A stretch of DNA of 64,000 nt, from assembly GCA_041399155.1 (NCBI GenBank), contig JAWKTI010000001.1, positions 806,001-870,000 of the forward strand. Direction: 5' to 3'. The stretch is from Zavarzinella sp. (GTDB lineage: Bacteria; Planctomycetota; Planctomycetia; Gemmatales; Gemmataceae). Within the stretch, counting starts at the first letter, position 1. Every line of letters starts with the position of its first letter. The notes beneath the pieces are model-generated. The model was not told the DNA's origin. It did no database searches and saw only the letters and a list, made by a program, of their open reading frames with translations. The translations under genes and the position numbers were made by a program. This document shows, in pieces, positions 45,002 to 54,337 of the stretch.

Positions 45002-46651
45002 TCAGCTTACGACATTGTCCGGTGGGGCATCCAGCAACGGATCCACCGGATTGACAATCTTCTGATCGCCTAGTGGCCCTTCATTATCTTTGCGGTGCTT
45101 CTGTTGCACTCCAGGAATCACGGTAATCTGCTGGAACATATCCGGTCGCCGATCCAGTCGTGGGGTGACAGTGCCTGCGTGGCGGGCTTCCATCAGGTCG
45201 TCCAGATCGAGATCGCAGATCAATACCGTTTCTTCGTTGGCATCCGCTTCTGCAGCAATACCATCGCGGGCGAACGGAAAATCCGACGGTGTCAGCACAG
45301 CGGCCTGACCATACTGCACATCCATGTTGGTTACATCGGGCAAATTGCCCACGTTCCCTGCCAGACAGACATAAATCTGGTTTTCAATCGCCCGCGCGTG
45401 GGCACAGAGCCGCACCCGCAGGTAACCCTGGCGGTTATCGGTGCAGAATGGCACAAACAGGATTTCAATTCCCTCATCGGCCAGATACCGCACCAGTTCC
45501 GGGAATTCGACATCATAACAGATCGATACACCAATGCGAGCCCCACCTGGGGTATCAATCACTACCAGGCGATCCCCGCCGGTAATGCCCCACCATTTGC
45601 GCTCGTTGGGTGTGATATGCAGTTTGGGTTGCTCAATGACCCGCCCATCCGGCAGGAAAACATGGCAGATATTTTCCAGCTTATCGCCTTTGAAGACCGG
45701 GTGGCTGCCACCGATAATCGTCAAACCATATTTCATCGACAACTCACGGAACATTTCAATGAGCCTTGGGGTATATTCCGCAAGTTTTTTCATCCCTTCC
45801 TGGGGCGACAAAGCATCCACCTGAGAAAGTAGCTGCACCGTAAACAGTTCCGGAAACAGCACATAATCCGAACCGTAATCCCCTGCCACATCGACAAAGT
45901 ATTCCACCTGACGTGCAAACCCTTTGAACGATTTTATTTTTCGCATCTGGTATTGCACGCACGCCACCCGCACCTTGCGAGGGCCTTTTTTGGGTGGGCG
46001 ATAATCCGGATTTAGCCATTCAATCAAGCTGGAATTGTTCTTACTTCGTGGATCACGCAGATAGTTCGGCATCACCCCACGGAAACTGAAGCCTTCACGC
46101 AGTTGAAAACTCAACACCAGATCGCGAATTTCGCCAGCCACCACGCGGGCGGCATATTCTTCGGGAGAGTAGCGGTCGGCGTAATCGATGTAATTCCATA
46201 ACCTGCCCCCTGCCAGAATCCGCCGCAGGTTCTTCCGTTTACACAATTCGCGACGCGCAGCATACAAAGCAGCCCCCACCCCCAGGCCACGTGTTTCGGG
46301 GTGGACATAAACATCGGCACCGTAAAGCGTATCGCCCTGTGGGTCGTGGTTAGTGAAATAGCCGCTATCTGTAATTCCCGACCAGGTGTGGTTCCGCAGT
46401 GGTTCGGAACCAAGATTGACAATCAAGGAAGAGCAGGCCCCGACAATTTTTCCGGCCACTTCCGCAACAAATTGCCCTTCAGGAAATTGCCGCAAGTGGC
46501 TGAGCAGGTGGGTCTCGCCCCAGACCACATTTTCTTCAGCCATTGTGGGATAGGCAGCCTTGTTCAATTCCACCAGCAACGTGATATCATCCGCACGCAG
46601 CAGACGCACGTGCACGCCATCGCGGGCTTCTTTCTTCTTTGATTTTGCCAT
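45002..46651 (-). CDS. GNAT acetyltransferase-nitrilase fusion (carbon-nitrogen hydrolase)
   Basis: The 549-residue fusion has an N-terminal GNAT domain (about 14-200; VYVHPETRGLGVGAALYAARREL carries the acetyl-CoA R-G-x-G-x-G loop) and a C-terminal nitrilase domain (about 225-515). The catalytic triad is complete: Glu268 in LFPELF, Lys343 in QPKLH and Cys378 in VSICYDVEFPE. Such fusions occur in several bacteria, and the nitrilase hydrolyses an amide or nitrile while GNAT acylates an amine. The last 30 residues are polar. It follows the propeller gene by 48 bases and may be the last gene of the gamma-glutamyltransferase operon. Confidence 0.92.
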   Translation of the reverse strand: MAKSKKKEARDGVHVRLLRADDITLLVELNKAAYPTMAEENVVWGETHLLSHLRQFPEGQFVAEVAGKIVGACSSLIVNLGSEPLRNHTWSGITDSGYFTNHDPQGDTLYGADVYVHPETRGLGVGAALYAARRELCKRKNLRRILAGGRLWNYIDYADRYSPEEYAARVVAGEIRDLVLSFQLREGFSFRGVMPNYLRDPRSKNNSSLIEWLNPDYRPPKKGPRKVRVACVQYQMRKIKSFKGFARQVEYFVDVAGDYGSDYVLFPELFTVQLLSQVDALSPQEGMKKLAEYTPRLIEMFRELSMKYGLTIIGGSHPVFKGDKLENICHVFLPDGRVIEQPKLHITPNERKWWGITGGDRLVVIDTPGGARIGVSICYDVEFPELVRYLADEGIEILFVPFCTDNRQGYLRVRLCAHARAIENQIYVCLAGNVGNLPDVTNMDVQYGQAAVLTPSDFPFARDGIAAEADANEETVLICDLDLDDLMEARHAGTVTPRLDRRPDMFQQITVIPGVQQKHRKDNEGPLGDQKIVNPVDPLLDAPPDNVVS

Positions 46652-46699
46652 AATATTAGTGAAAATTAATTCATCATCTGTCAGAGATGTCGTCTTTCT

Positions 46700-48040
46700 T
46701 TATGGTAGGCGTTCCGAAGCGGGAATGTGCACCACACTGAATGCACAGACTTCGAATGGCACCTTCTTTGGCAGTGGGCTGGGGATCTGGGTGGCACCGT
46801 TCCAGGTGACGTAAACCCTTGCACCATCAGGAGATACAGCCGTACTGAAAGTGCCGATCGGCACAAACCCAGCCTTGGCATGGATGGGAGCATAAAGAAA
46901 TGCAATTACTTTTTTTGTTTTCGTTTTCAGGTCGAACTGCACCAAGGGTGTGCCAATTCGTTCCGCACCACCGTGGGCACCAGGGATGTAATACAGATAT
47001 CGTTCGGTTTTCGGATCGAGATCGATCGACGTCACATAATCCGGCCCACCAATCGTGGGATCGCCAATTAGTTCCGCTTTTTCGGTTTTGGTATCGAACA
47101 CCCACAGTTGATTGCGGTCGATGGTGTAGACTTTGCCCGATTTGCTTTCTTCAGTGGCTGCCCGCAGCACAATTTTGGCATCGATTGGGGTCAACTGATC
47201 CGGTTTCGCGGGGTCAAAGCGATAGAGAGCTTCCACTGCATCGGCTTTATCCTTCCCTTCAGGTCGCTGGTGGAAATAGACACGCCCTGTGGAAGGTGCG
47301 AAGATCATATATCGTGCGGGGCCCACTTCATGAGAAAAAACTAATTTGTTGTCCTTCACATCGTAGGCCAGGAACTGTGGTTTCTTCACATTTGCCCCAT
47401 CCTGGGTGCCCGCGTAGAAGATTAAGCGTTGCGGATCCAGCACGCTGGTGGGCATGCACTGAAATGGCAGTGGGGCGTGCTTGACAATTTCCGTAAGTCC
47501 TTTCTGTGGATGGTGCCGAATGATCCAGTCCCCCTGATAGTGGTACTGTGCCGTGGTAATCCGCGTCGAGCCACGGTGCGTGGCAAAATAGAGCCAGCCA
47601 TCGCTGCCCAGGTCGATACGACTGTGGATTTTGCCCGGCGTGTAATGGCCTTCAGGAAGTTTTAATAATTTCCGCACATCCACCAGTTGCTTCAGGGTTT
47701 TGGTGGCATCATCGTATTCATACACATACGCATTGCCGTGCGGTGCCAGGTGGTCGCCAATGGCCGAGTAATATTTGCCATCAATTGCCAGCCCATCGCC
47801 CCAGTTGGACCAGGGCTTCCCCGCATAGGTTTGTCCGGGATAGAACTGGAAATCGACCGTGGGGACTGTTTTGGCGATCCCCACCTCTTTGGGAAGATCC
47901 ACCGGTGCTTTCAGGAACGCAGGATCGCTTAAGGTGATTGCTGTCTGGCCGTTGGGCAATTTTGGTGGAAAACGTTCCCCATCCTGTGCCTGTAATGGCA
48001 CGATCATGCCAAAAAGCAGAATAAATGACTGAATTCTCAT
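46700..48040 (-). CDS. Secreted beta-propeller-like protein, 446 aa
   Basis: A signal peptide (MRIQSFILLFGMIVPLQAQ) precedes a chain of beta-blade-like repeats: SNWGDGLAIDGKYYSAIGDH, SRIDLGSDGWLYFATHRGST, FHQRPEGKD, and ADAVEALYRFDP; TSIDLDPKTERYLYYIPGAH closes a blade. There is no PQQ-type motif, and the family is unrecognised. It starts ten bases after the UnbV protein stop, so it is part of the same operon as gamma-glutamyltransferase. GAGGA lies upstream. Confidence 0.72.
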   Translation of the reverse strand: MRIQSFILLFGMIVPLQAQDGERFPPKLPNGQTAITLSDPAFLKAPVDLPKEVGIAKTVPTVDFQFYPGQTYAGKPWSNWGDGLAIDGKYYSAIGDHLAPHGNAYVYEYDDATKTLKQLVDVRKLLKLPEGHYTPGKIHSRIDLGSDGWLYFATHRGSTRITTAQYHYQGDWIIRHHPQKGLTEIVKHAPLPFQCMPTSVLDPQRLIFYAGTQDGANVKKPQFLAYDVKDNKLVFSHEVGPARYMIFAPSTGRVYFHQRPEGKDKADAVEALYRFDPAKPDQLTPIDAKIVLRAATEESKSGKVYTIDRNQLWVFDTKTEKAELIGDPTIGGPDYVTSIDLDPKTERYLYYIPGAHGGAERIGTPLVQFDLKTKTKKVIAFLYAPIHAKAGFVPIGTFSTAVSPDGARVYVTWNGATQIPSPLPKKVPFEVCAFSVVHIPASERLP

Positions 48041-48050
48041 GAAGTAATCC

Positions 48051-49652
48051 TCATTTGTCGGTGGGTTGGATGATGTGGAGTTTGTTGACAGGCAGTTTTT
48101 CTATCAGGTGTGTGGTGCCATCCGGAAAACGCACCTGCAGATCAATCTGGTCATGCTTTCCAAGGCCAAAGTGGCATTCTGCCATCTGCCCACTGGCATA
48201 GCCGTAGCCCACGTTAATTTCCTGTGTGCCCAATCGCTTTTTGGTACCCGCTTCAAACAGTTCAAATCGCGTGCCAATGCCATCGCTGTTGAACTTCTTG
48301 CCGGTGGCTTTCAACGTCACCCAGTTCCCCACCTCGGCAGTGCTGTTCTTGAGTAGTCGACAGTGATTGTTCTGGTACCAGTTCACCAGAAACAGATCCC
48401 GCTTCCCATCGCGGTTGAAATCTGCGGATGGACCTGCTGGGAAGTAAACCAGTTTCCCTTTTGTTGCACCTTGTTCTTCGAAACGTGGTTTGCTGGGATC
48501 TGTGGTCACATTCCGGTAAATGACGGGATGAATTGAGCCATCATCCTGCAAGTATGCTGCGGTGGTGTAAATATCGGGCCGGCCATCGTTGTCGAAGTCA
48601 ATCAACTCCACGTGGGGGGTCTTCACTGCCAACGAATCGGGCAGGCCAGCCTCTTTGGTAATATCCCGAAAGGTGGGTTCCCCAGCAACAATTCCCGTGT
48701 TCAGATAGACGCGATTACGGGCAGGCTCACCATGAATGCCCAGCACAATATCCAGCAGCCCATCATTATTAATATCTGCCGTTGCCACACCACACGGCCA
48801 GTCTTCGTTGTGAAGTGGCTTCCAGGCAAAGGTTTCTGCTAACTTCTTGGATTCCTGGTACTTTCCCTTTCCATCACTCAAGAAGAAACGGTTGGAGTGC
48901 CCCACCAGAAAATCGGGGAAGCCATCGTTGTTCCAGTCTGCCACAGCGTGGCCAAGTCCGAACAGATCGTTGGGCAGCCCCACCGTTTCGGTGACATCTT
49001 CAAACTTCAATTTGCCCAGGTTTTTCATCAGGCGAGACTTGGGGTTTTTGCGAAAGCGGTCTTCAATGATCAGCAGATCGAGTAACCCATCTCGGTTGTA
49101 GTCGAAAATACCAATATTTCTGGCTGTTTGCATTTCCTTGGGAACCGCACCCGATTTTTCAGTGATGTCGAAGTAATAATTGTCCCGATCCTGCAACAGG
49201 CGGGAGGGTTCTACTTTGGCTTTCCCCTGGATACCCATGGTTTTGCCCGCACTGGCTTTGGCATTGTTGGAAATGAATAATTCCTGTTCGCCATCGTTGT
49301 TGAGGTCGGCAAAAACTGCCCCACTAGTGCGGCCGTAGACCATCGTCCCTGGGATTGCGACATGGGCAAAAGTGCCATCTTCGGTTTGTCGTAACAGATA
49401 GCTATGTACCGGCTTGTTAACAGGTGCATATTCCGCATCGGGCCTGTCGCAGAAACCGCCGACAAACAGGTCTGGGACACCGTTATCTTCAAAATCTCCC
49501 CACGCTGCACCGTGGCCCATCATTCCTTTCAGAAAGTTCTTGATCCCACTCTTTTCAGTAACATCTTCGAACTGAATCACCACCTGACCATGGGAGGAAC
49601 TGGCAATACCAAAGAATAACACTGCCAGAAACACAGACTGTCGCTTGATCAT
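48051..49652 (-). CDS. FG-GAP/UnbV (CRTAC1-like) secreted protein
   Basis: A 533-residue protein with a signal peptide (VFLAVLFFGIASSSHGQ) and about seven FG-GAP/VCBS units (AAWGDFEDNGVPDLFVGGFC, AVFADLNNDGEQELFIS, IFDYNRDGLLDLLI, VADWNNDGFPDFLVG, ATADINNDGLLDIVLG, LIDFDNDGRPDIYTT, SADFNRDGKRDLFLV), each with a DxNxDG calcium loop. The C-terminal ASPIC/UnbV domain has NSDGIGTRFELF, GYGYASGQMAECHFGLGKHD. Such proteins bind calcium outside the cell; function is unclear. The start at 49652 is preferred over 49661, since GGAGG then lies nine bases upstream. Confidence 0.9.
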   Translation of the reverse strand: MIKRQSVFLAVLFFGIASSSHGQVVIQFEDVTEKSGIKNFLKGMMGHGAAWGDFEDNGVPDLFVGGFCDRPDAEYAPVNKPVHSYLLRQTEDGTFAHVAIPGTMVYGRTSGAVFADLNNDGEQELFISNNAKASAGKTMGIQGKAKVEPSRLLQDRDNYYFDITEKSGAVPKEMQTARNIGIFDYNRDGLLDLLIIEDRFRKNPKSRLMKNLGKLKFEDVTETVGLPNDLFGLGHAVADWNNDGFPDFLVGHSNRFFLSDGKGKYQESKKLAETFAWKPLHNEDWPCGVATADINNDGLLDIVLGIHGEPARNRVYLNTGIVAGEPTFRDITKEAGLPDSLAVKTPHVELIDFDNDGRPDIYTTAAYLQDDGSIHPVIYRNVTTDPSKPRFEEQGATKGKLVYFPAGPSADFNRDGKRDLFLVNWYQNNHCRLLKNSTAEVGNWVTLKATGKKFNSDGIGTRFELFEAGTKKRLGTQEINVGYGYASGQMAECHFGLGKHDQIDLQVRFPDGTTHLIEKLPVNKLHIIQPTDK

Positions 49653-49676
49653 ATCAATCATCCTCCAGGTGGGGTA

Positions 49677-51338
49677 TTAATAACCTGCTGCTTTACCATC
49701 CAGACGATGGTCTGCCGCACCGTAGTATTTGCCGGTTTTGGGATCAATGTAGATCGAATGAGCGTCGCCTTGCCGACCAATCGTGATTCGGTGGCCCAAT
49801 TTCTTTAGTTCATCCAGATCGATATTGTGGTGGGCTTCGATTCGCAGTGTATCCGGGAACCACTGATGGTGCTGGCGAGGGAATGCCACGGCCTGATCGA
49901 TCGGCATTTCGTAATCGATGACATTTGTCACCACGCAGAACACTGTATTGATGATGGTTCGCCCACCTGGGCTTCCGACAATCAGAAATGGCTTTCCGTT
50001 TTTCAGAACAATCGTGGGCGACATCGAACTGAGCATCCGCTTGCTAGGTGCCACCAGGTTCGGCGGAGTGCCAATGCGACCTGTCAGATCGGTAATCCCA
50101 GGCCGGGAATTAAAATCGCCCATCTCGTTGTTCAGCAGAATCCCCGTACCAGGCACCATCACGCGGGAGCCGTAACTGTTTTCCAGCGTATAAGTATTGG
50201 ATACAGCCATCCCATCGCGATCAATCACCGAAAAGTGCGTGGTGCTGTCACTTTCTTTGGTTAAGGGAATATCACCTGCCAGCTCTTCACTGGGGGTGGC
50301 TTTGGTCAGCGAAATGGTTTTTGCCAGTTTCGCCGCATACTCCTTACTGGTTAAGTAGTTCGGGATTTTGGTAAACGCCGGATCGCCCAGAAATGCTGCC
50401 CGATCGCGATAAGCACGCCGCATGATTTCTGCCTGCAGGTGCCTTGCAGGTACCGAACCTGCCGGAAAATTCTTCATGTCGAAGGTTTCCTGCATGTTCA
50501 ACATTTGAATCAGGACGGTCCCACCCGAGCTGGGTGGTGCGGCACCAATGATGGTGTAGCCCCGGTAACTGCCTGTCAGCACCTCGCGTTCCACCGCACG
50601 GTAAGCTTTCAGGTCGGCTTCGGTAATGAATCCTTTGCCGATTTCCATTTCTTTGGCAATCAGTTCGGCAGTTTTTCCTTCGTAAAAACCTTTGGCGCCA
50701 GCACTTGCGATCCGTTTCAGCGTGGCAGCCAGTTCCGGCTGAATCAAGCGATCCCCCACCTTCCAGGGGGTTTTGCCCGCGTCCTTGCCCAGCACCCGCA
50801 GCATTTCCGGGTGGGCTTTCGAGCGACTTAAAATGCTGTTCAGTGTGCGTGTCAGAAACTCATCCATCAGAAAGCCATTTTCTGCCAGATCGATTGCTGG
50901 CTGCACCACCTCTTTCCAGGGAAGCTTGCCAAACTTTTTGTGGGCCATTTCCAATCCATGCACCGTTCCAGGCGTTCCCACAGCACGGTGATTGTGCCAG
51001 TTGGTAGTTTTAATGAATGTTTTCTCATTCGCGGCTGCCGGTGCAGTTTCTCGATAGTCAAACATCGTTGGTTTGCCGTTGGCAGGTGCCACCAGCATGA
51101 AGCCACCCCCACCAATATTGCCCGCTTCCGGGTGCGTGACTGCCATTGCCAATGCCACCGCAACGCTGGCATCGACGGAATTTCCGCCCTTTTTGAGAAT
51201 GGCAACGCCCACATCGGCTGCATCGGGCGAAACGCACACCACCATGCCATTGGTGCCTTCCACCACCGCATGTGGTTTCTGAGCGTGCAGCACCACCGCT
51301 GATAGCAGCATGCCCAAAAAAGTGATCAATGATCTCAT
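49677..51338 (-). CDS. ggt: Gamma-glutamyltransferase
   Basis: A 553-residue Ntn-hydrolase precursor with a signal peptide (MRSLITFLGMLLSAVVLHAQ), so it is periplasmic or secreted. It cleaves glutathione and transfers the glutamyl group. ILKKGGNSVDASVAVALAMA, GNIGGGGFMLVA and the small-subunit start TTHFSVIDRDGMAVSNT are diagnostic. Thr366 is the autoproteolysis and catalytic residue. The lid sequence and SPGGRTIINTVF loop are present. Both subunits are in one chain, as usual. It is the first gene of a four-gene operon (UnbV protein, propeller, GNAT-nitrilase), with 24 bases to the next start. Confidence 0.95.
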   Translation of the reverse strand: MRSLITFLGMLLSAVVLHAQKPHAVVEGTNGMVVCVSPDAADVGVAILKKGGNSVDASVAVALAMAVTHPEAGNIGGGGFMLVAPANGKPTMFDYRETAPAAANEKTFIKTTNWHNHRAVGTPGTVHGLEMAHKKFGKLPWKEVVQPAIDLAENGFLMDEFLTRTLNSILSRSKAHPEMLRVLGKDAGKTPWKVGDRLIQPELAATLKRIASAGAKGFYEGKTAELIAKEMEIGKGFITEADLKAYRAVEREVLTGSYRGYTIIGAAPPSSGGTVLIQMLNMQETFDMKNFPAGSVPARHLQAEIMRRAYRDRAAFLGDPAFTKIPNYLTSKEYAAKLAKTISLTKATPSEELAGDIPLTKESDSTTHFSVIDRDGMAVSNTYTLENSYGSRVMVPGTGILLNNEMGDFNSRPGITDLTGRIGTPPNLVAPSKRMLSSMSPTIVLKNGKPFLIVGSPGGRTIINTVFCVVTNVIDYEMPIDQAVAFPRQHHQWFPDTLRIEAHHNIDLDELKKLGHRITIGRQGDAHSIYIDPKTGKYYGAADHRLDGKAAGY

Positions 51339-51621
51339 GTTGTTCTTCCCAGCCTGCCCGAACTAATACTAGCGTAACCGATTTGCAGGGGTGGGTACAA
51401 ATGGATTCCTTATTCAGGAATGGATTTCTGCGATTCGCACCCTCTTCATTATTTGTTCATAAATATTATCCAGCCCACGTGCGTCTAAAATCGCGACATT
51501 CAACCTTCAACGTTTCGCTTGGCAGAAAGGGATCAACATGTATAATCAAATACTAGTTAGAGCAAATGGTTAATTCCGTTATCCATTTGAATCAACCATT
51601 CCCAACGTCCAAAACAACATC

Positions 51622-52887
51622 ATGAATAGAACCCAACAAGCAGATATTACCATTATTGGTGCGGGCCTTGCCGGTTTAGCGTGTGCCTGCCATCTGCATC
51701 GTGCAGGAGTGCGTATTCAGGTGCTGGAGGCATCGGATCATGTTGGTGGGAGGATACGCACCGACATTGTGGCTGGGCACCAGCTCGACCGTGGCTTTCA
51801 GGTGTTTATCACGGGTTATCCCGAAGCGAAGCAGATGCTGGATTATCAGCAACTGCACCTGCAAATGTTTGAACCAGGAGCAATGATACGCTGGAACAAA
51901 CAATTTTACCGCCTTGTCGATCCGTGGCGGCGACCCTTTGCCAGCCTGCCCACCTTGCTTTCGCCTGTGGGCACTCTGGGAGACAAAATCCGCATCGATC
52001 GTTTGCGAAAAACTGTCAGTTCCGGCACTCTGGAAGAATTATTCGACGGCCCAAACATCACCACATTGCAATTATTGCAGCAATTTGGTTTTTCCCCACA
52101 GATTATCGGACGATTTTTCCGTCCGTTCTTCGGAGGGATCTTCCTGGATAATTCGCTGGATAGCCATGCGAATATGATGCGGTTTGTCTTTCGGATGTTT
52201 GCCAATTCCGATGCTACTCTGCCTAAAGCGGGGATGCAGGCCATCCCGCAGCAACTGGCCAATCAACTCCCTCCAGAAACGATTCGTTTCAATTGCCCCG
52301 TTCGCAGTATTGCCAATGGTTGTATCTATCTGGAAAACGGTGAAGTGCTGGTCAGCCCGCAAACGGTTGTGGCGGTGGAAGGTGCGGCATTAAAACAGTT
52401 CATTCCGGATTACCCAACGGTTCCTGGTCAGTCTGTCACCTGTTTGTACTTTACCGCACCGAAGGCACCATTCACACAGCCCTATCTGGTGTTGAACGGG
52501 GAAGGAAGTGGGGTAATCAATAATCTGGCCGTGCTCAGTAATGTGGTACCGGAATACGCCCCACCAGATCGGGCCTTGATTTCCGTTTCCGTGCTTGGCA
52601 ATCATGCACTGGAAGAGATTCTGCCCACGGTGAAACAGGAATTGCATTCCTGGTATGGGGTACAAACCGAACAATGGGAATTATTAAAGCACTATCAGAT
52701 TCCCTATGCCTTACCACGCCAGCATGTGGAAGATTTTGCGAAGATGAGGCAGCTAACCGCTCCATTACCACCCAATGTTCAAATCTGTGGGGATCATACT
52801 CATCACGGTTCCATCCAGGGTGCGTTGGAATCAGGACGACGTGCTGCTGAGCTGGCATTACAACTGGTTCCACGTTTCAGTGCCTGA
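51622..52887 (+). CDS. FAD-dependent amine oxidase-type oxidoreductase
   Basis: A 421-residue flavoprotein of the amine oxidase/phytoene desaturase superfamily. The FAD motif ITIIGAGLAGLACACHLHRA (about 9-28) is followed by VLEASDHVGGRIRTD, the typical second FAD segment. The C-terminal ICGDHTHHGSIQGALESGRR carries the FAD-ribityl-binding G-D. The substrate region (FQVFITGYPEAKQML) is of the protoporphyrinogen oxidase/desaturase kind, so a role in carotenoid, heme or lipid oxidation is possible but not decided. It has a single-gene transcript, with no clear ribosome binding site. Confidence 0.85.
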   Translation: MNRTQQADITIIGAGLAGLACACHLHRAGVRIQVLEASDHVGGRIRTDIVAGHQLDRGFQVFITGYPEAKQMLDYQQLHLQMFEPGAMIRWNKQFYRLVDPWRRPFASLPTLLSPVGTLGDKIRIDRLRKTVSSGTLEELFDGPNITTLQLLQQFGFSPQIIGRFFRPFFGGIFLDNSLDSHANMMRFVFRMFANSDATLPKAGMQAIPQQLANQLPPETIRFNCPVRSIANGCIYLENGEVLVSPQTVVAVEGAALKQFIPDYPTVPGQSVTCLYFTAPKAPFTQPYLVLNGEGSGVINNLAVLSNVVPEYAPPDRALISVSVLGNHALEEILPTVKQELHSWYGVQTEQWELLKHYQIPYALPRQHVEDFAKMRQLTAPLPPNVQICGDHTHHGSIQGALESGRRAAELALQLVPRFSA

Positions 52888-52909
52888 GTCATCATTGTTT
52901 ACATCACCG

Positions 52910-54337
52910 TTATTCCCCACCGATGCAGACGATGCAAGTGGGCTGGCGGGCGAATTCACCTTCCAGATTACATGTGGCCAGAAACAACTTCCCACCATGC
53001 AAGGTCAGCCCACCGTAATTCATGCCAGGTGCCTGAATGGGTGCGTCCTTTAATGATAAGGTCCAGGCGGGTTGCCCGGTTTTGCGAACAATGGCATGTA
53101 CGACGCCAGCGTTATCGGCAGCAAAAACAGTGTCTGCGGTCACTACCGGCGGGGCAAACAGCGATGCCTTTGCATCGTACAGCAGCGTGCGGGAACCATC
53201 TTTCAGCGACATTCCACGCACTCGTCCATCAGTGCAGGTGAAGTAGGCTGAACCATCGCGCAGTGCTGCACAACCCAGAATGCCACCGGCAATACTTTTC
53301 TGCCAGCGAACTTTACCAGAGGCGGGATCGATTGCCAGGATTTCTCCACGGGAACCCTGCAACGATTTTGGGTCGTAGGAAATACTGCTGGTGGTGATAA
53401 TCAGCGTATCCTGATCGAACGAAGCACCACCCCACGGATTATAGGTCAGTGGGGTTTTCCACAGTTCCTTACCCGTAGCAGCATCCAGACAGAACAATGC
53501 CCGCTCACCCAGTTTCTCTTTATCGAGAAATGCCGATGCAACATACAATCGGTCGCCCACGAGCAGCACAGGTGCATCGACATGCCACTTTTTGGCACCT
53601 GCCTGCCACACCAGCTTTGGCTGTGGGCGATGCAACTGATCTTCCGTGGGTGGGACGGCAAAATCGGGATCTTCTTTCTTCTCTTTTTCGTACTTGGCCA
53701 GCAGTTCTTTCCAGCGTTGTTCCTGTAATGCTGGAACATCTTTTGGCAGCACAGCTTTCCCATTCAAATCCAGTGTGGTCGCATCCAGGCAAATCACTCC
53801 CGCAGAGCCTGCACCAAGATAAATACGATTGTTGTGAACGGTGGGGGCCCCTTCCATATGCACCAATTCTCCGGGCACCGCATATGCCCATGTCAGATGC
53901 CCACCTGCACTTGGGAAACAATACAAAATTGCCCCATCGGTCTGGTGCATACCATCCCCAAAGTAAATCGAATCGCCCACTACCGCTGGGGCACTGACGC
54001 TGGGTAGTTTCAGCATTGGGGCACTTTTCATCCACCTGGGGGCAATCATCGCCCGGTCGGCAGGTGCCTGCGACAGTGCCAGTAACGTGGGCTTGTTGAA
54101 CGCACCAATGCTGGAAAGCAACAGTTCCTGGCCACTGGGGACTGGTGACGCAATGAAGTTTTCTTCCGACTTCAAAAACCACTGTACCGCTGGCTTCTTC
54201 GGTCCTGCCACAGTATCGACGGTGCCTGTACGCTGGGCATTCCCACGATACGTTGGCCAATCGTGTTCGGCACCAATCAGTGAACCCACACCAGCCAACA
54301 GCATGCTGAAAATCAACGTTTGCTTCATCATTTGCAT
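52910..54337 (-). CDS. PQQ-like beta-propeller protein (secreted)
   Basis: A 475-residue protein with a signal peptide and the PQQ-like/outer-membrane-propeller repeat: WPTYRGNAQRTGTVDTVA at the start is typical of planctomycete PQQ-binding-like proteins, then ALFCLDAATGKELWKTPLTY, LAIDPASGKVRWQKSIAGG and VHAIVRKTGQPAWTLSLKD. The enzymatic pocket of true PQQ dehydrogenases is absent. The ATG at 54337 overlaps the previous gene's stop (TGATG), so translation is coupled to the FG-GAP protein. It is the last of a three-gene operon. Confidence 0.88.
   Translation of the reverse strand: MQMMKQTLIFSMLLAGVGSLIGAEHDWPTYRGNAQRTGTVDTVAGPKKPAVQWFLKSEENFIASPVPSGQELLLSSIGAFNKPTLLALSQAPADRAMIAPRWMKSAPMLKLPSVSAPAVVGDSIYFGDGMHQTDGAILYCFPSAGGHLTWAYAVPGELVHMEGAPTVHNNRIYLGAGSAGVICLDATTLDLNGKAVLPKDVPALQEQRWKELLAKYEKEKKEDPDFAVPPTEDQLHRPQPKLVWQAGAKKWHVDAPVLLVGDRLYVASAFLDKEKLGERALFCLDAATGKELWKTPLTYNPWGGASFDQDTLIITTSSISYDPKSLQGSRGEILAIDPASGKVRWQKSIAGGILGCAALRDGSAYFTCTDGRVRGMSLKDGSRTLLYDAKASLFAPPVVTADTVFAADNAGVVHAIVRKTGQPAWTLSLKDAPIQAPGMNYGGLTLHGGKLFLATCNLEGEFARQPTCIVCIGGE

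Noticed and set aside
51329..51556. Open frame of 75 codons in the gap before the flavoprotein gene.
   Set aside because: It overlaps the ggt start and has no coding character.
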